From Atrina japonica (lineage: Eukaryota; Mollusca; Bivalvia; Pterioida; Pinnidae), in assembly GCA_030159075.1 (NCBI GenBank), contig BROG01000026.1:1953501-2017500 (forward strand): a stretch of 64,000 nt of DNA, read 5' to 3'. The notes under the pieces are model-generated. The model did not search any database and was not told the DNA's origin. It was given only the letters and a program-made list of their open reading frames with translations. The position numbers were made by a program, and so were the translations under genes. Shown here one piece after another: positions 24,011 to 38,600 of this stretch. The first letter of the stretch is position 1. The number at the start of each line of letters is the position of its first letter.

Positions 24011-24037
24011 CAAAGATTATTTCACTACAAATACATA

Positions 24038-25062
24038 CAGTGAACCCTCTTTACAACGACTGTGTTTGTTCCCACGTAGGAATGATGTTATATCAAATTT
24101 GTCACTGTAATGAATTTAATGTGGTGAGCATTTCATAGTTAGCTCTATTGAGTATCATTTACGCATATATGTACATGTAAATAAATAATCTTATGACAAC
24201 AAATCTTATCATTTATTTCATACTATTTTCAACATTTCAATTTCATATTTATGCAAGTTAATATTGTAAACATCAATGCACAATTATTTTTTTCAGTCGC
24301 ATATCGAAAATTGGTGTTGTCGTGAAATGCACGTATCATGTACAAAATGTCTGAATGTAATATATCTCGTGATTCCGAGTTAAATTCATTATAAATTGCT
24401 TAAATAAAAAGCTCTGAGATTGCTCATACAATTCTCTTAAAAATGTGTTTCATAAATGAAGTTTTACTAAACTGCCTGCGGCTATCGCAAGGATTGAAGT
24501 AATATAAAGATCCGCCATTGTAACCACATCGGCATGGTCATGTAGTGTAACGGAATTTGTCAACTATATGTATTTTTTATTTATTTATTTATCTTTTTTT
24601 AAATTTGTACACAGCTTGTATTTCTCTTCCTGTAAGTTCAGCTCTAATGAAACCAACTGATGGTTTATAAACATTAGGCCTGTTGCCTACTGTACAGGTA
24701 AGGATGATTCAAGTGCCAATCTTCGACACCTAGGCCATCACCTATCAGTACAGAGAACAATTGATGGTGTAATTGTCTTATTGACACAATCATTTTTACC
24801 TGTGATCTCAACCGTGAAGAAAATCAAGACTGAAAAAAATAGCTGGATCAGCAGACGGTTCTACTATGCTGTTATGCCGTTTTAAAGAGTTTATTTACAT
24901 TGAGTTTTGTATATTTGTTCCCAGAATCTAATGTCGGAGTCGGATATTGAATATTCCGTTGTAATGAGTACTTTTTATGTACATGTACATTTGTTCCCGA
25001 GCGATTCTTGTCGGATACTGAATATTCCATTATAATGAATGTCGTTGTAAAGCGGTTCACTG
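24038..25062. mobile_element. 1.0-kb pogo/Tigger-like element (family C)
   Basis: The left end CAGTGAACCCTCTTTACAAC pairs with GTTGTAAAGCGGTTCACTG at the right, with TA on both sides. The interior lacks an intact frame; further inverted words (GAATATTCC, TAATGA) lie near the right end. Confidence 0.75.
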
Positions 25063-25467
25063 TATATACATTAAGAGTGCCATTTTGCATCAATTTATTC
25101 AAAATCTCATTCAAAAGAAAACTGTCTCACTGTTTTCAAGGGAGCAAGATTTTAATCTCATGATACTGCAAGGCTTGAGTGATCCCTGCTCAATAGTTCT
25201 GTAAACCTGGAAGTTTAGGCTCCTGATTATTTTTCGCCATTTACAACAGAAATCATATTCAGCCATCTTCAATTTGCCCTAAATTACCAGAGTCTCATGG
25301 CTGGCATGCATTTCCATGCGTCATTTCTTGAAATCTGTGCCTCCATTTAAAATTAGCTTTCTTGTCTAAGGGTGAAAATAGCGAAAATTTAATTTCTCGT
25401 GAAGCCTGTATGATCAGAAAAATGAGTAGAATCCTCCGTATGATAATCAAAAGATTACTGTCCTATT

Positions 25468-25558
25468 TTAACTCATTCATCCCTAAAGACACATTTGGAC
25501 TAATCTAAGTCATTGATTTACAGAAGAGTCCATTGTTTTTCAGGGGTTGATGAGTTAA
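25468..25558 (+). mobile_element. Short hairpin MITE, family E, full copy
   Basis: 91 bp from TTAACTCATTCATCCCTAAA to TCAGGGGTTGATGAGTTAA. The central TAAGTCATTGATTTACAGAA is shared by all copies. Confidence 0.8.
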
Positions 25559-25597
25559 GAGAATCAGACTATAATAATATACATTTGAATATCATCA

Positions 25598-25670
25598 ACC
25601 AAAATTATGTACAATTAAAACAAAATCTGTACAAGATTCAGATTTTGTTTTAATTGTACATAATTTTGGT
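25598..25670. repeat. Perfect 32-bp inverted repeat with 9-bp spacer
   Basis: Arms 25598-25629 and 25639-25670 are exact reverse complements (left arm begins ACCAAAATTATGTACAAT); the spacer is TACAAGATT. It lies about 1 kb beyond the SDF4 3' end. Confidence 0.95.
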
Positions 25671-26515
25671 GGGAATTGTATTTTATTACAGGTTTTATTA
25701 CAATTTTTCATTTCAGAAAATATAAACAAAAATAAATAAATCGAGAGTACTATTTTCTTTTAAAAAAAAACAAAACAAAAAAATATCAACAATAATATGT
25801 AAGGCACAAACATACCCAAACTATTATTTTGTGAAAATATTTTTCAAAGAGAGAATTTAATTCACAAAAGTCTACAGTACCATTTTACCAATATATGTCA
25901 TGGTTCCAACGTTCTATATTTAGCATAACTGACCTCAAGAAATTCAGTTTGTTCACAAGCTACTGATTTTGATAAATATGCTGTCATCAGATGTCCCCTT
26001 ACTCAACTCAAAACATCTGAAGGTGATCAGAATTGAATGTCAATTTTTTTTATTCCATGCAAACTTGTTTAGGCTATCATTAAAAAAAATTGTGTTTGAT
26101 GTACCCCATCCAGCAGTTTTAGTCAATAGGCATTTTTTCAAGTTTCTTTTTAATTTTGAAATGTAAATTGGACAAAGTTTTAATTTTTTTTAACAGATTA
26201 AAAAAACTGCTGAAAATGTTTTTGTGTTGGGCGAGGCAACTTAAATGACTAGTTAGTATTTGGAATTTCTATATGGTTTTTAGAAATAAAGAACTCAAAA
26301 TGTCCAAGATACTATAGGTTTTGTTCATCCAATGAAAATTAATCCAATGTAAAATGGTAACAGAAATATTTTGATGAGAAAAATTTGAATTTTTATGATA
26401 ATTTTTTTTTATAAATAAATAAAAATTCGAATTTTTTAAATCAATGTAAAAACTGGAATTTTCATTATGAATAGAAAAATGGAATTTTTATCATAAAAAA
26501 ATGTCAAAAAACCAA

Positions 26516-26521
26516 TTTATT
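26516..26521 (-). terminator. SDF4: Possible polyadenylation signal of SDF4
   Basis: Minus-strand AATAAA about 150 bp beyond the TAA stop in a very AT-rich stretch; other AATAAA-like words occur nearby. Confidence 0.3.
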
Positions 26522-26669
26522 AATGCAAAAAAGTAAAAAATTCAAATTTTATAAAAATCTGTAAATGAGTGTTTTTAAACACAACACTTGCATTGTTTTA
26601 ATATCAATTTTAAATAACATTACACCACTTTTAGGTAACTTGCAACCGAAAATTAGATTTTGGAATAAG

Positions 26670-29600
26670 TTAAAATTCATCGTGTAGAATTTTTTTGACG
26701 TTACATAGTTTACTTCCTATGAATATTTCCTTGTGATTCATGACCTCTGTTAGTGATAATTTGTTGTCCTTGTCATCATCCATTAGATTTATAAGATTCT
26801 GGGCTTCGTTCTTGGACTGTTGTGGATTTCTCGGATCAGCATATGTCTGCAAATGATAAAATAAACAATTTAGGCAAAAAATGATAAGAGTTGTTATAAG
26901 ACAACAAATCTCACCTGAAATGGGTGTAAAATTTCAAAATAGGTTCTTGACAACCCACAGCTGTCGGGTTTTAAGGTCAAGGTACAGTAAATATTTTGAT
27001 TCCTTCAGCTCTGGTTAAAGTTTTGAAAAGTAGGTCAAAGTCAAAGGTCAAGGTCACTAGGTAAAACATCAAGGTACCAAATGAAAGCTCAGGGTCCAGG
27101 GCCATAAATCTATTCTCAGACAAATTTTTTACTCAACTTCAAGATTATACTCAAATATTAAGAATTTTCACAAAATTGGGCAAAGTTGTGGACCATAAAG
27201 AAATTCTTAGACAAATTTCTTTCTCAAGTGATAAAATACTTAAAACTGTCATCTCAACTTTTTAACCAATTTAATCAAATAAAAAAAATATATTGTTTAT
27301 GAAACGTCCCCAGTGTTTTACTTCCATTAGTCGCCATATTTTTTCAGTCTTCTGAATAGAAACAAGCCCCCATAACAGATATAAAAGGTGAGTCTGCAAA
27401 ATCATTCCTCATCGTTTAACTACAGTTGCATAGAACAAACGTGTCAAGTAATGACGTTTGAGTATAAATCACCTACACGTCGAAAACAAATATTGATATC
27501 ATTAAAGTACATTTACTCTATCTGGACATTTAGCTGGCTTATATACAGTTCACAACCATGTAATTAATTAGCTTAAATATGAGAATATCAAACATAATTC
27601 CAAATTCCCCATGAGAAAATCGTAAAATTATAAACAAACGGGAGCCCAGACCACCTGTTATGATATGAATGTCCTCACTTCCAAAATAACGAATCAAAGA
27701 CAAGTAAGAAAAAGGTCAACTCAGAAATATATATTCAAACACTTGAACTTTTACAGGACCACTTGCATCCATTTCGAAATATTTGATAGCAATGTTTCAA
27801 AGTTATGTCTCTTATAAAGTTTATTTGTTGTCATCTTTGTAAAAATATTAGAAGGGGTACATTATCATTAGTTAAGTGCATGTGACCTGATTGCTCACTT
27901 TACCGAGTTTATCAGAATGCGTTACGCTATGTAAACAACTTAACGAAAGGGTGCAGATAAACTAAGCTACTGGTAGCATACCTGTCAACATTATGAAATC
28001 TGTTTGGGGAAGAAAGTGAGTATACCGGTTGAAATTAATTGGATGCATCAACGTTCTCACATATACACAGGCGTGTTGTGCCTTTAAAAAACTGAATGGG
28101 GAGGATACGGGAAGGGGTGTCCCCTTCCGGAAAAATGAGAAAAAACTTCGATATCTGGCATTATATGCATCTAAAAGGGAATTATTGTCAGTAATATCAA
28201 GGATATAAATATCACATTTCTTTTAATTTCCTTGTCAACTTCACAATTTATAAGGAATAGATATGGACTATATTTTGAATTTTGAATACATGTAATATAT
28301 ATGTGTACATGTAAACGCACGAATAAAATAATACAGATACAGCATGGGAGACTCAAATTAATATCATGGTCATTGTATTACATACATATATATATATATA
28401 TATATTAATTAGAATTTTCAAAATTTAGTATTTCTAAATTTGTTAAAATGAATTTTAAAATACAAAATTCTGAATATTCTAAGAGAACATTTGCATTTGG
28501 AATGCATAAATAATTAACTAGACTTACCACTTACCTGGAAGTACCATAATCTCAGTTTGATTACTAAATATTTGGAAATATGATTATTTTTAAATTCAAT
28601 TTATTTTGAATTTTTTTTTTTTGAGGATTTGAACATTTATTTCCAATATTTTTGCATACCCAAATATCTATTTGAAGGTTATAATCTTCATATTTGATTT
28701 TTTTCCATTAAATGATAAGGTAAAACCACAAATGTTGACCGAATAGTTCACTCAAACAAAATGAGATTTGACAGTGAAAATCAAATCTGCTTTTGATAAT
28801 TAAAAAAAAAATTATTTAGGTTACATAATTGTATCAATTGTCATTAATGACAATCTATCTAATTCAATTCAATAAGATACAAGAAAGACATTATTGTCTG
28901 TGTTTATAATATCATGATTATGAAATAAACGTTTTGTATTGAAATTATGATGCATCAATAAGAATGAATAACACTGTATAGTATGTGGAGTGCGGACATC
29001 ATAGAAGACTACATGATCTCGCTTCGGTATTTCTTGTTTAAATTTTAAAGTAAAATCATTGGGGACTGACACACAAGCTGCATGAAATTAATAAAACATT
29101 AATGATGATAATCTTTGATGTGTGTGTATATAGGAGTTAACATATGGATAGTGATTATAGGTGTGGAAGTTTAAATACACAGGTAATCAATCTGTATAAG
29201 TACCTGACCACACTACAGGTCGTTGTGTAATTACCGTCGGCACACGTCCGATAATCGCACCTCTGAATGGTCTTACGACATTAATTAATAAACAGGATTA
29301 CTAGTCCTTGATCCTGATGACTATTTTGTAGATATAAGGGACTTATGTAACCTAGTTTTCTTAATGCTTCAATGAAATGGGGGCACCAGTAATATCGCAA
29401 GAAGCTATTTTTTTTGCCGCTAGTTAATACACTGAAAATTGTGATAAAGAAGATTTAATGTGACAAAAACAACTACCAATCGCCAGAAAATGAATGAGAA
29501 GCGTTAGAAATATACGGAAATTGGTTGAAAATTAGAAAAATGGGTAGAAATCGGTAGATTGTTTCTCGGCAGTAGACAAGTGGTAGATGAATAAAAAAAA

Positions 29601-32600
29601 TTGGTAGACTACTATCGAAATCGGTAGACTTGACAGGTACGTGGTAGGGCCACATCAAAGAAATGCCCTTAACTCATCAACCCTGAAAAACAATGGACTG
29701 TTCTGTAAATCAATGATTTAGATCAGTCCAAATGTGTCTTATGGGGTAAATTAGTTAAGCTGGGATTTTTCTCTCACAATTTTTCCGTTTGGGTATTTTC
29801 ATGGGGAGGGGTGTGTTTTTCTGTTTTGGTTAATGATTTAGTGGCTAACTGTCTCTGTACATTGCAATAATTGTTGTTTTGTTAACAAAATACATTTTTT
29901 GTAATAAAAACAATAGCAATTTTATAAATAAACTGATAATAGGTTGGCCATACATAGAATTACTACATAAAATGTCAATTTCAAGATCGGAGCTATCACA
30001 ATAAGTTACTTATTTCCTTGAGCCAGGCAAACTACAAATATGGTTAGAGCCATTACATACTATAAATGATAATTCAATGTGCTACATGACTACTCAAAGC
30101 ACTTGCCACACAATGGAGCTACCACTTGCCACACAATGGAGCTACCACTTGCCACACACTGGAGCTACCACTTGCCACACAAGGGAGCTACCACTTGCCA
30201 CACACTGGAGCTACCACTTGCCACACAATGGAGCTACCACTTGCCACACAATGGAGCTACCTTTAGTAGAAACTCCACAGCTTCAGAGACATTTTATAGC
30301 TTTTTACCATCATTTCCTTTCTGGTTGCCTTCCCATCATGATCCAAATCTATGGCATTTCTAAATTCTTTTCGCCTTTCTTCTTGCCAATCCTTGTCCAT
30401 CTGTTTCTGTTCTTCATCATCAACTTCTCCCGGAGATAGTGCTGTGAACTCTTCCTCTGTCAGTACGTCATCATTATCTGTATCTGTATGACATACAGAA
30501 AATATGACATAAGAAGATGTGTTGGAATTATTAAATATGACATAAATGAAGAAGAAGTGCTGTGAACTCCTCCTCTCTCAGTATGTCATCACAGAAAATA
30601 TAACATAAATAAATAAGAAGTGCTGTGAACTCCTCCTCTCTCAGCATTTCATCACAGAAAATATGACATGAGAACATCTGTTTGAGACAGAAAATATGAG
30701 ATAAGTAAGACATGATTTTCAAACACAGTAAATATTATATATGAAGGTGTGTTCTAAACACAGTGTAGAATCAGTAAAGTTTATTGAGATTTTAATTTTG
30801 TTGTTTATCAATGAAATTTAAACCATGATGAAATTTTACATACATGATACCTTGTAATAGTAACAAGTTTCTTTTACAAACAGATTTTTCTATTTCAACA
30901 AAAATTTAATGTCAATGAATTTGTTTTATTTTTAAAACAACAAAATTTTGACCCCACAAAAATATCTGATTCTACAGTAATATGACAAAATAATGACGTG
31001 TTTAACACAAGTAATATGACAAAAGCATGAAGATGTGTTTATCACAGAAAATATGACAAAATAGAAAATATGACAAAACAGAAAATATGACAAAAGGAAG
31101 ATGTGTTCAATAAAGAAAATATGACACAAGTATTATGTGTTTATCACAGAAAATATTAAATAAGTAAGGGGATATGTTTAATACAGAAATAAGACAAAGA
31201 CACAAGTCATCGACTTACCCAGGGCATGTATAATTGTATTCAGCATATTATCCATCATGGGTGGACTTAACTCTGGATGTCGAAAGCTCATAAATTCATC
31301 CTTGTCTAGTTTGTTATCGACTGGGTTTTGATCAGCATCTGTCCACTTGAACTTGTATTTCACCAGTTGATCTTTTTCTAAAACAAAGTTGAAATATGTT
31401 AAAAATAATTAAATTATGTCCTCATATATTATAACATATTATATCGAACTGTAAAAAACAACAACACTAAAAAAAATACAGTGGATTCCTCTTATTTTGT
31501 ATAGCCAAAATGTCAGTCAAAATTATGCAAATAACGGGAATATACAATTAACAGGAATAGTGTAATCATGTTGAACAATGATGATTTATGTTCATCTAGT
31601 CCTTTCATTTGTATATATAATGCTATTATAAACATTCTAGGTACACTAGTGAGGGATTTTCATTAAAAATTAAAGTAAAATAATGTCATAAAAGCAAAAT
31701 ATTCATAAAGCACAGTTTGGTATATTCACATTTCTATGACATTAGTACATGTATTTCCACATATAACTTTTTATAATAATCAGTACATTTTCCCCATTTT
31801 GGGGAATATTTTATGCAATTAACAGGAATTCTTGGTTTAACCTATGAAGGAGTATTCAGCATACAAGAGATAGGAAATGGATTTGCTTTGAGTTCTTATG
31901 CAATAAACAGTAATATGCAGTTATCTGGTATGCAATTAAGTGGAATTGACTCACTGCATTAGTCTAGGATCCAGGTCCAATCTAAAACCAAAAACAATAC
32001 TCTATCTACAGTAATACTTTGATGAGACGAAGTTCAAGGGACCACCTAGAAAAGCTCCAAACATCGGGACTTTGACTCATGTATTGTAACTATGAATCAT
32101 AGATGTTTAGTTTTAGAGTTGGTCAAACTATAATATATTACTTGTTGTGGACAAGTAAACATTAATAGATCTACAGTTCACCCCTGTTATATATCCACCA
32201 TTATAATGCAAAACCCGAATAATGCCACAATATCTTGAAGAACAAATTTTCTTCCATATAATTCCCCAATTAAAACCTGCATACCGCCATCCATGGGATA
32301 TATAAACTTGAAGCCTTTGTATTACCAGCCTGTCAAAGGGTTATTTTAAACAAAAAATGATGAAAGTTAACATCAGAAATGTTTCCAGGTAAGTGTTAAA
32401 TACAGATCTAAATTTTCAAGACACCAGTTTAACTTTGGCCATTTTAATAGAGTGGCCAAATTGTCCAGACAAAATATCCAAATTTACAGTAGTAAGCAGT
32501 AAACAGGTTATGATATACTGCAAGGATTAAAGACATGAAAGTCACCACACCCCAATAATAATTAACCTTGATATATTGCCAAACCTGTTATACTGCCAAA

Positions 32601-35600
32601 ATTAAGGAAAACGAAAGGTGGTGGTATATCGGTGGTGAACTGTTCTTTAATATATGCTCCCCTTTCAGAAAATTGAACAACCCAGGGAGCTTCTTTTACA
32701 AAAATTATAATATATAAACTTACCATCTTCCTCCATTTCAATGACATCGTAAGTTTCAATATGTTGCTCTGCCTTATCTACACTATGGCCCTTCGCCAAC
32801 AAAAAATGTTTGTAGTAATCTTTCCAATGTATACGCCCTAAAAAGAATTTTGAAATTTATATCAGTAATATAGTTAAAAAAGCTTAACATTATGAGAATT
32901 CTTATGTTCCCTAAAGGGGGGCCTCCGTGGCCGAGTGGTTAGAGCATTGCACTTTAAATCACAAGGCCCCTTATCTCTGGTTTGAATCCCACTAGGGTAA
33001 TTTTGAATTAAGTGAGAAAGTTTGCCAGTTTTCTTGCGGAAGGTCGGTGGTTTTTACCAGGGTAACCGGGGTTTCTCCTCCATCAATAAAAACTGGACGC
33101 CATCATATGACAAAAAGATTGTTGAGTATGGCGTAAAACAAAAAAATCAAATCAAATCAAATCACGGTCCCAAAATGTCTGACCAGTCTTAAGAGAATGC
33201 TGATCAATTACAAGACTTTAAACTAAACCATCACCAGACAGAATGACATAGACATCACCCTGCCCTGGTTTCAGTGGTTGACAATTAACATTTTTATGTA
33301 AAAAAAAAACCCAAAAACATGATAAATATACAGTGGAACCGGTCTTGAGAGACCACTCTCATGAAAGATGACATGTCTTTTAAGACCTCATTCTGAAAAC
33401 CACTTGGTTAAACAATCCTGTAAATAAAACCTCATTTGAGACTGGTTTCACTGTATCAATACTGGCAAGAGGCGACCCCACTGCCGTTGTCGGAAACCCT
33501 TAGTCTGGGGTAGAAATAGGATAGAAATATGGCCATATACCATTCTAATATGGACCCTAAAAAGTACAAGAATTCTAAGAATGTTGATGAATCTTAAGCC
33601 ATCTACCTCTGAAAAAGTGGACTTTCTGTAAATCAATGACTTAGGTGAATGAGTTACCCTTAAATGTTGAGTAAAACATTCTCAACCATGACAATATTTC
33701 CAGTTACCCCATTTAAATAAGCACATATATTTGATGTTGATATCAGAATTACATTTAGTTATAATAAAATGATAATAGGAATTATGTCGTTAGTAAGTAA
33801 TTGTGGTCAAATTCACTTTTAAAATACTATTATGATGAAAAAGTATGATATGGGAAACAACTGTGTATCTGTACTCCTAAACTACAATGTATATGGGTCA
33901 TTGTTCTATACAGGACTAATTCATGTACCACATGATACCTGGTAATGTTTGTGCAGAACTATTGTTTCTGTTAGTGATGGAATAACAAAAGCAGATGAAA
34001 TCCTGCGATAACGTCATTTCAGAAGGAAGATTACGTAGAATTACGTTCCATCACCATTGGAGATACTAACACCATACAAACGTTATCAGTTATCATGTGG
34101 TACATGAATCAGTCCCATTCTTATATTGATACCTTATCTTTCTTTGAATTTACACATGTATTATCCTACAACAAAAAATTGTTTATATCTGTTCTCAACA
34201 TAAGATGTATACGAACCTATCTAATAAAAAAACCGATCTCTCACCGCTCGTGTAGAGGATCTAACGAAATCTGTTATGGGGTCACATGCAGATTACTTCT
34301 AGTGGGTTTTAAGATATTCAATCAATATGACTTACAAGATTTTGAAAGTTTATCAAATGACAAAGAGTTGTGATTTTTAAAATAAGGAAACTGATAGTAC
34401 ACAGAATTTCATTGAAATATATTTGGTGATCTGATCCTATCTATGATAATGAAAAGAATTTTCTACTTCAAATTTTATGTGTTCACTATTGTTTATAAAG
34501 CTAAAAAAGTTTATGTCTCCTTGCTATTACATAAACTTACAAAGATCGCAAAAGGCACATTTTCATTGGTCCAAAATGACACAGCTATGAGGTTATCCAC
34601 ACATGTTTCTATATGCAACATATCAGAAAACGGTAGCTATTAACAATAAGTTTTAAATTAGATTGTATATGAACATGTATTTTCTTATGATTGTTTTTAT
34701 TTCATTTCAGGGTAAACTTTATTTTAAGGGGCATTAGTCGCATTTAAAAAAAAAAATTTCCCCCTTTTTTACAACTTAGATAGATATAAAATAACAAAAA
34801 GAGATATACACAGGCATAAAAAATCTTATATTCCTACATATTTTGTGAAAATTGCTTGAGAAACACATGTTTGACACTTTTTCAATTGCAACTCATTAAA
34901 TCAACCTTACTATTTGTATATATATGAATACAACACTGGACCTGACCTTATTTTCACAAAATATATCGGTTTTTCAGATTTTTTATGCCCATGTATAGCT
35001 CTTATTTGTTACTGTACATCAAGTACAAATAGTAAAAGTGTTGAAATACTTCCTGGCAACCCATGCTTCTTTTTAGATCACAGAAGTGACACTATCATTA
35101 TACAATTAAGAACGAAAAGTCTAATCAAAGTACTGAAAGTACCAATACGAACTGACGGTAGATCTAATCATTATAATAGGAGACATATATATAATAGTTG
35201 TATGTACTCCCCCTCAGTAACACTTAAATCACTAGGTCAATATGTGTACATGTAAAACATTGTCCAAAATTCAAAGACTGCTGAGAAGTTCACAGTGAGA
35301 TGCCAATACACACAAATATATATATATATATACAAAAGGATTAGTAAACAAAACCAATAGCTATCGGAGATTCCTATTATGACCAAATAATTATCACCTT
35401 TACTGTTAAAGAGGGCAGATGTAATTTAGTTCTAAAAATAATACTAGGCACATGTGTTTCAGATTCGGATGGCAAATCTTAAGTTCTTTGCACATAGAAC
35501 TTTCATATTATGTCTAAGTATTTTCTTCTCATTAAATATGAAATTGTGGGCATATTTTGTACGTAAGTAAATTACCGATAATGAACATGGCTAAACATAT

Positions 35601-38600
35601 CGATAATTTAATATGTGAATGGATTAAAATAGTTGAATCTAAGATAATATCTGACAGAGATATACAACTGCACTGGTTAGTAAGGATACCTGTTCATCAT
35701 CATCAAATTTATTATTTTACATCAAAATTACATTGTCAATATAATTATTATATAAATGGGTATTGTTCAAGAAAATTACTTTTTATCTGATATGTTATCA
35801 AGTATTTCTATGGGTTTGGAATAAGTCAAATTTACGCCACCTATATCTGTGTCAAAGAAAAATACAGCTTGGTTTGGAGTAGGTGTCACAAGTGTTTTGG
35901 ACATCAAATCCATTTATTTCATGTCAAAATAAACTTTTGATATCTTTGATAAAATGCAATATTTAATGACATAGATCTATATGAACTGTTTTAGAATATA
36001 TGTTGCTCATGTCTAGGGCTGCAACGATACACTGTAATGATGATACAATACATATTGCGATTTGTACCCCATGATATGATACATTTACGATACACAGGAA
36101 TAAAACAATTAAGGTGAAAATTCAGTAATGACATCATTGCATTTCTGTGCACTTACTTTTAAATATAAAGTTTTTGTTTCACCTATCCTGTTTATTCTGT
36201 TTTGTTTGCTTTTAATGTCAACTAATATCCTGATATATCCTGTTAAATAAATTAGTGAATACATTTACATTTGGCAACTTGTATGACGAAGGTGCTGTGG
36301 GGGCACGAGTTTGTCCGTTTTCCTCGTGGGTGAACTGTTTTTCACTGTTTAACGGTAAACCGGAAATAGAGTATACAGAGTCTAAAACTGGGAATGGATA
36401 AATCCGGAAAATATTGTGGCATGACATCAACGTACAATGTATCATACCGAAGGTAAAATACCGCGATAGATTGTAGTTCGGTATATCATTGCACTACTAG
36501 CTGAGGGGAATATTGCAGAATATGTGCCCAGAAGGATTAGTTTAAAGTGCAGTATATCTACAAGGTCAACATTCATTATAATGTTTCAAAGACAGTTGTC
36601 ATCATTTCTGATTCAAGCACAATTATGAAAGTTAAATTGGGGATACGTGTGTGACTGTCTGTTGCCGTGTTGGCATTGGGATTCTGTTGTGGGCCATTTT
36701 CATGTGCTGCATGACTGAGTTGGCTGAATTTTTGCCTGGATTTTAAGTTACTTAAATTTATATTTTACCACAACAAAACATGACAGAACACAAATTTACC
36801 ACAGTACATAAATCTAGTTAGGAGCTTAAAGTCATGGTAGGATTTTGGTCTAGTGACTGAGTTACTATTTCAGTGTTTGAATTTCTCAGTTTTGCAGTAT
36901 AAAAATTTGTGTGTTTGAATTTAACAACTTGACAGACATTGTATATATGCAAAAAATCCTTGCTTTTTGTTGTTATTGAGAACTTGAGTTTCAAATAATT
37001 AATCATGATAAATATCGTAATCTTTTCCTCAAAAATAATTTTCACTTGTAGTAGGTGTTGAGTAAATTTGCCCAAGTGTTGAGTGAATTTCCAAATCCAC
37101 TGTGCACCATACCGAGTGGATAATAAAATTTTCTTTAAGCCCTGCTTCTTCTCTGAAACCACTGAAGGGATTTTGACGAAACTTGACAGGAAGCAAGTGC
37201 TCAAGGTTCTTTACCAAGTTTTTAGTTTTCAGCCTGATTGGCCTAGGGGTGGATCCAGGGTAGGGCAAAATAGGTCCCAAAAGGTACCCCTCTTTAAAAA
37301 TCTTTTTCTCCAGAACTGCTGCATGAATTGAAAAACAGATTGATTCTGAGTGATCTACAGGGAGGTATGATTCAAGTTTGTATTTTTCATAAAATTGGAA
37401 TATTAATTTTTGACACGTTTTTGAGGTCTTTTCAGCCTTTGTCAATTTCATTCATTTTTGCATGATTTCTTCAATTATCTCCCCTTGCATTCACTTTGAT
37501 GTATTCATTTAATGTGTTTTACTTGTAATGTAGGTAAAGAAATGTTTTTGTCCAAGAATTTTGCAGAAATTTAATTTCTAGAATTTTTTATGAATTTTTT
37601 TAGACTGCAAAAAAAAAAGAGGAGGGTGTGCATTTTTCACACTATCAGCTTTTGTTTCAAAACTACTGAAGGAATTTAGACGAAACTTTACAGGAAGCAA
37701 GTGCTCAAACCGCAAGTTCAAGCATACGAAATACTTTTGCTTCAGCCTCAGGACATCTAGACATGTAGTACCGTATTCAGCTAGAAATCATTCAATCGAA
37801 CAATTTTAAATAGTTAGAGGTCACTAGAAGATTTCAAATCTGAATCCATAGATGCCAAGAGATATAAAAAACAGAATCCATAGAGTTATCCATAATAAAA
37901 ATGGTTACTTGTCTTTGCTTAGTTTTAGTAAAATTGCTAATTTCACATACCTTCACTATCTGGACCAAGATGCTTAAATATACGGTCATTTTCTTCTCGT
38001 GCCTGGTCAAAATGTTCATTTATTTTGTCCAAAATCCAGTACTCCATCTCTTCTAGACTTAAATGATTATCAGAATTTGTATCTACCCTGAAATGATCAA
38101 ATTTAGAAAAAATTTATTTGGTAAAAAAGGATGAAATGGAGGAAATTTGTTTTAATATCAACTATTATCATTTTTATTTACCGCATCTTTTGAAGCCCTT
38201 AATGTTCATAAGACAATAAAATTAGAAGTCTCAGGGGTATCATAACTCTTTTTCTCATAAGGCAAATCTGCCCAAAACTTATTTTAACATGGCAGCTGAG
38301 TGCTATAAGCTAGTCAACTCGTTACCAACTTATCTCGGTACTATGACATCATGAGCTTGTGACTTTTGTTGGACAACTCGGAACTTGTATTAGAATACTC
38401 GATATTTGCATCTGGTCAGTTCACTATTATTTTTACTTATCTATGGATATTTTAACAGAGTTTAACCTCAATAATTAGCATAGACTATCTGCATCCCTAA
38501 TGACAACAAGGATAAGGGAGTCGATAACCGGATAGATAGGTCAGCACTATTCATCAGCTGCTTTAGAAGGACATGGGGTGCACACCCCATAAAATTGATT

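Larger units (their letters stand above)
13066..26669. other. 13.6 kb gene-free interval of mostly repeat remnants
   Basis: No exon with splice sites and recognisable protein was found on either strand. It holds the listed MITEs, SINE fragments, tandem arrays and diverged copies of a dispersed repeat at 14200-14460, 15480-15650, 15700-15920 and 16380-16440. Stretches 18060-18700, 19810-20430 and 21180-22120 show nothing beyond AT-rich sequence. 25185-25415 and 20437-20625 are degenerate relatives of the 13341 element (TTTTCGCC / GGCGAAAAT words). Confidence 0.6.
26847..30307. other. SDF4: SDF4 intron 5 (3.5 kb)
   Basis: Holds a repeat-like stretch 26930-27240 (AAGGTCAAGGTCAC, ATTCTCAGACAAAT twice), a TA run at 28387-28404, a family E MITE (29669-29758) and the 23-bp array at 30101. 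No other exon is visible. Confidence 0.5.
32838..37950. other. SDF4: SDF4 intron 2 (5.1 kb)
   Basis: Holds a SINE, a family A MITE, a partial family E MITE (about 33592-33658), inverted-repeat element Q, a fold-back MITE, a TA run at 35318-35331 and a hAT-like element. Stretches 35040-36010 and 36500-37900 show nothing recognisable; GAAACTACTGAAGG..TTTGACGAAACTT..AGGAAGCAAGTGCTCAA occurs twice there (37156-37205, 37657-37708), a repeat fragment. Confidence 0.55.

Noticed and set aside
34095..34373. 92-codon open frame in SDF4 intron 2
   Set aside because: Begins inside the arm of inverted-repeat element Q; no similarity to a known protein and no splice sites.
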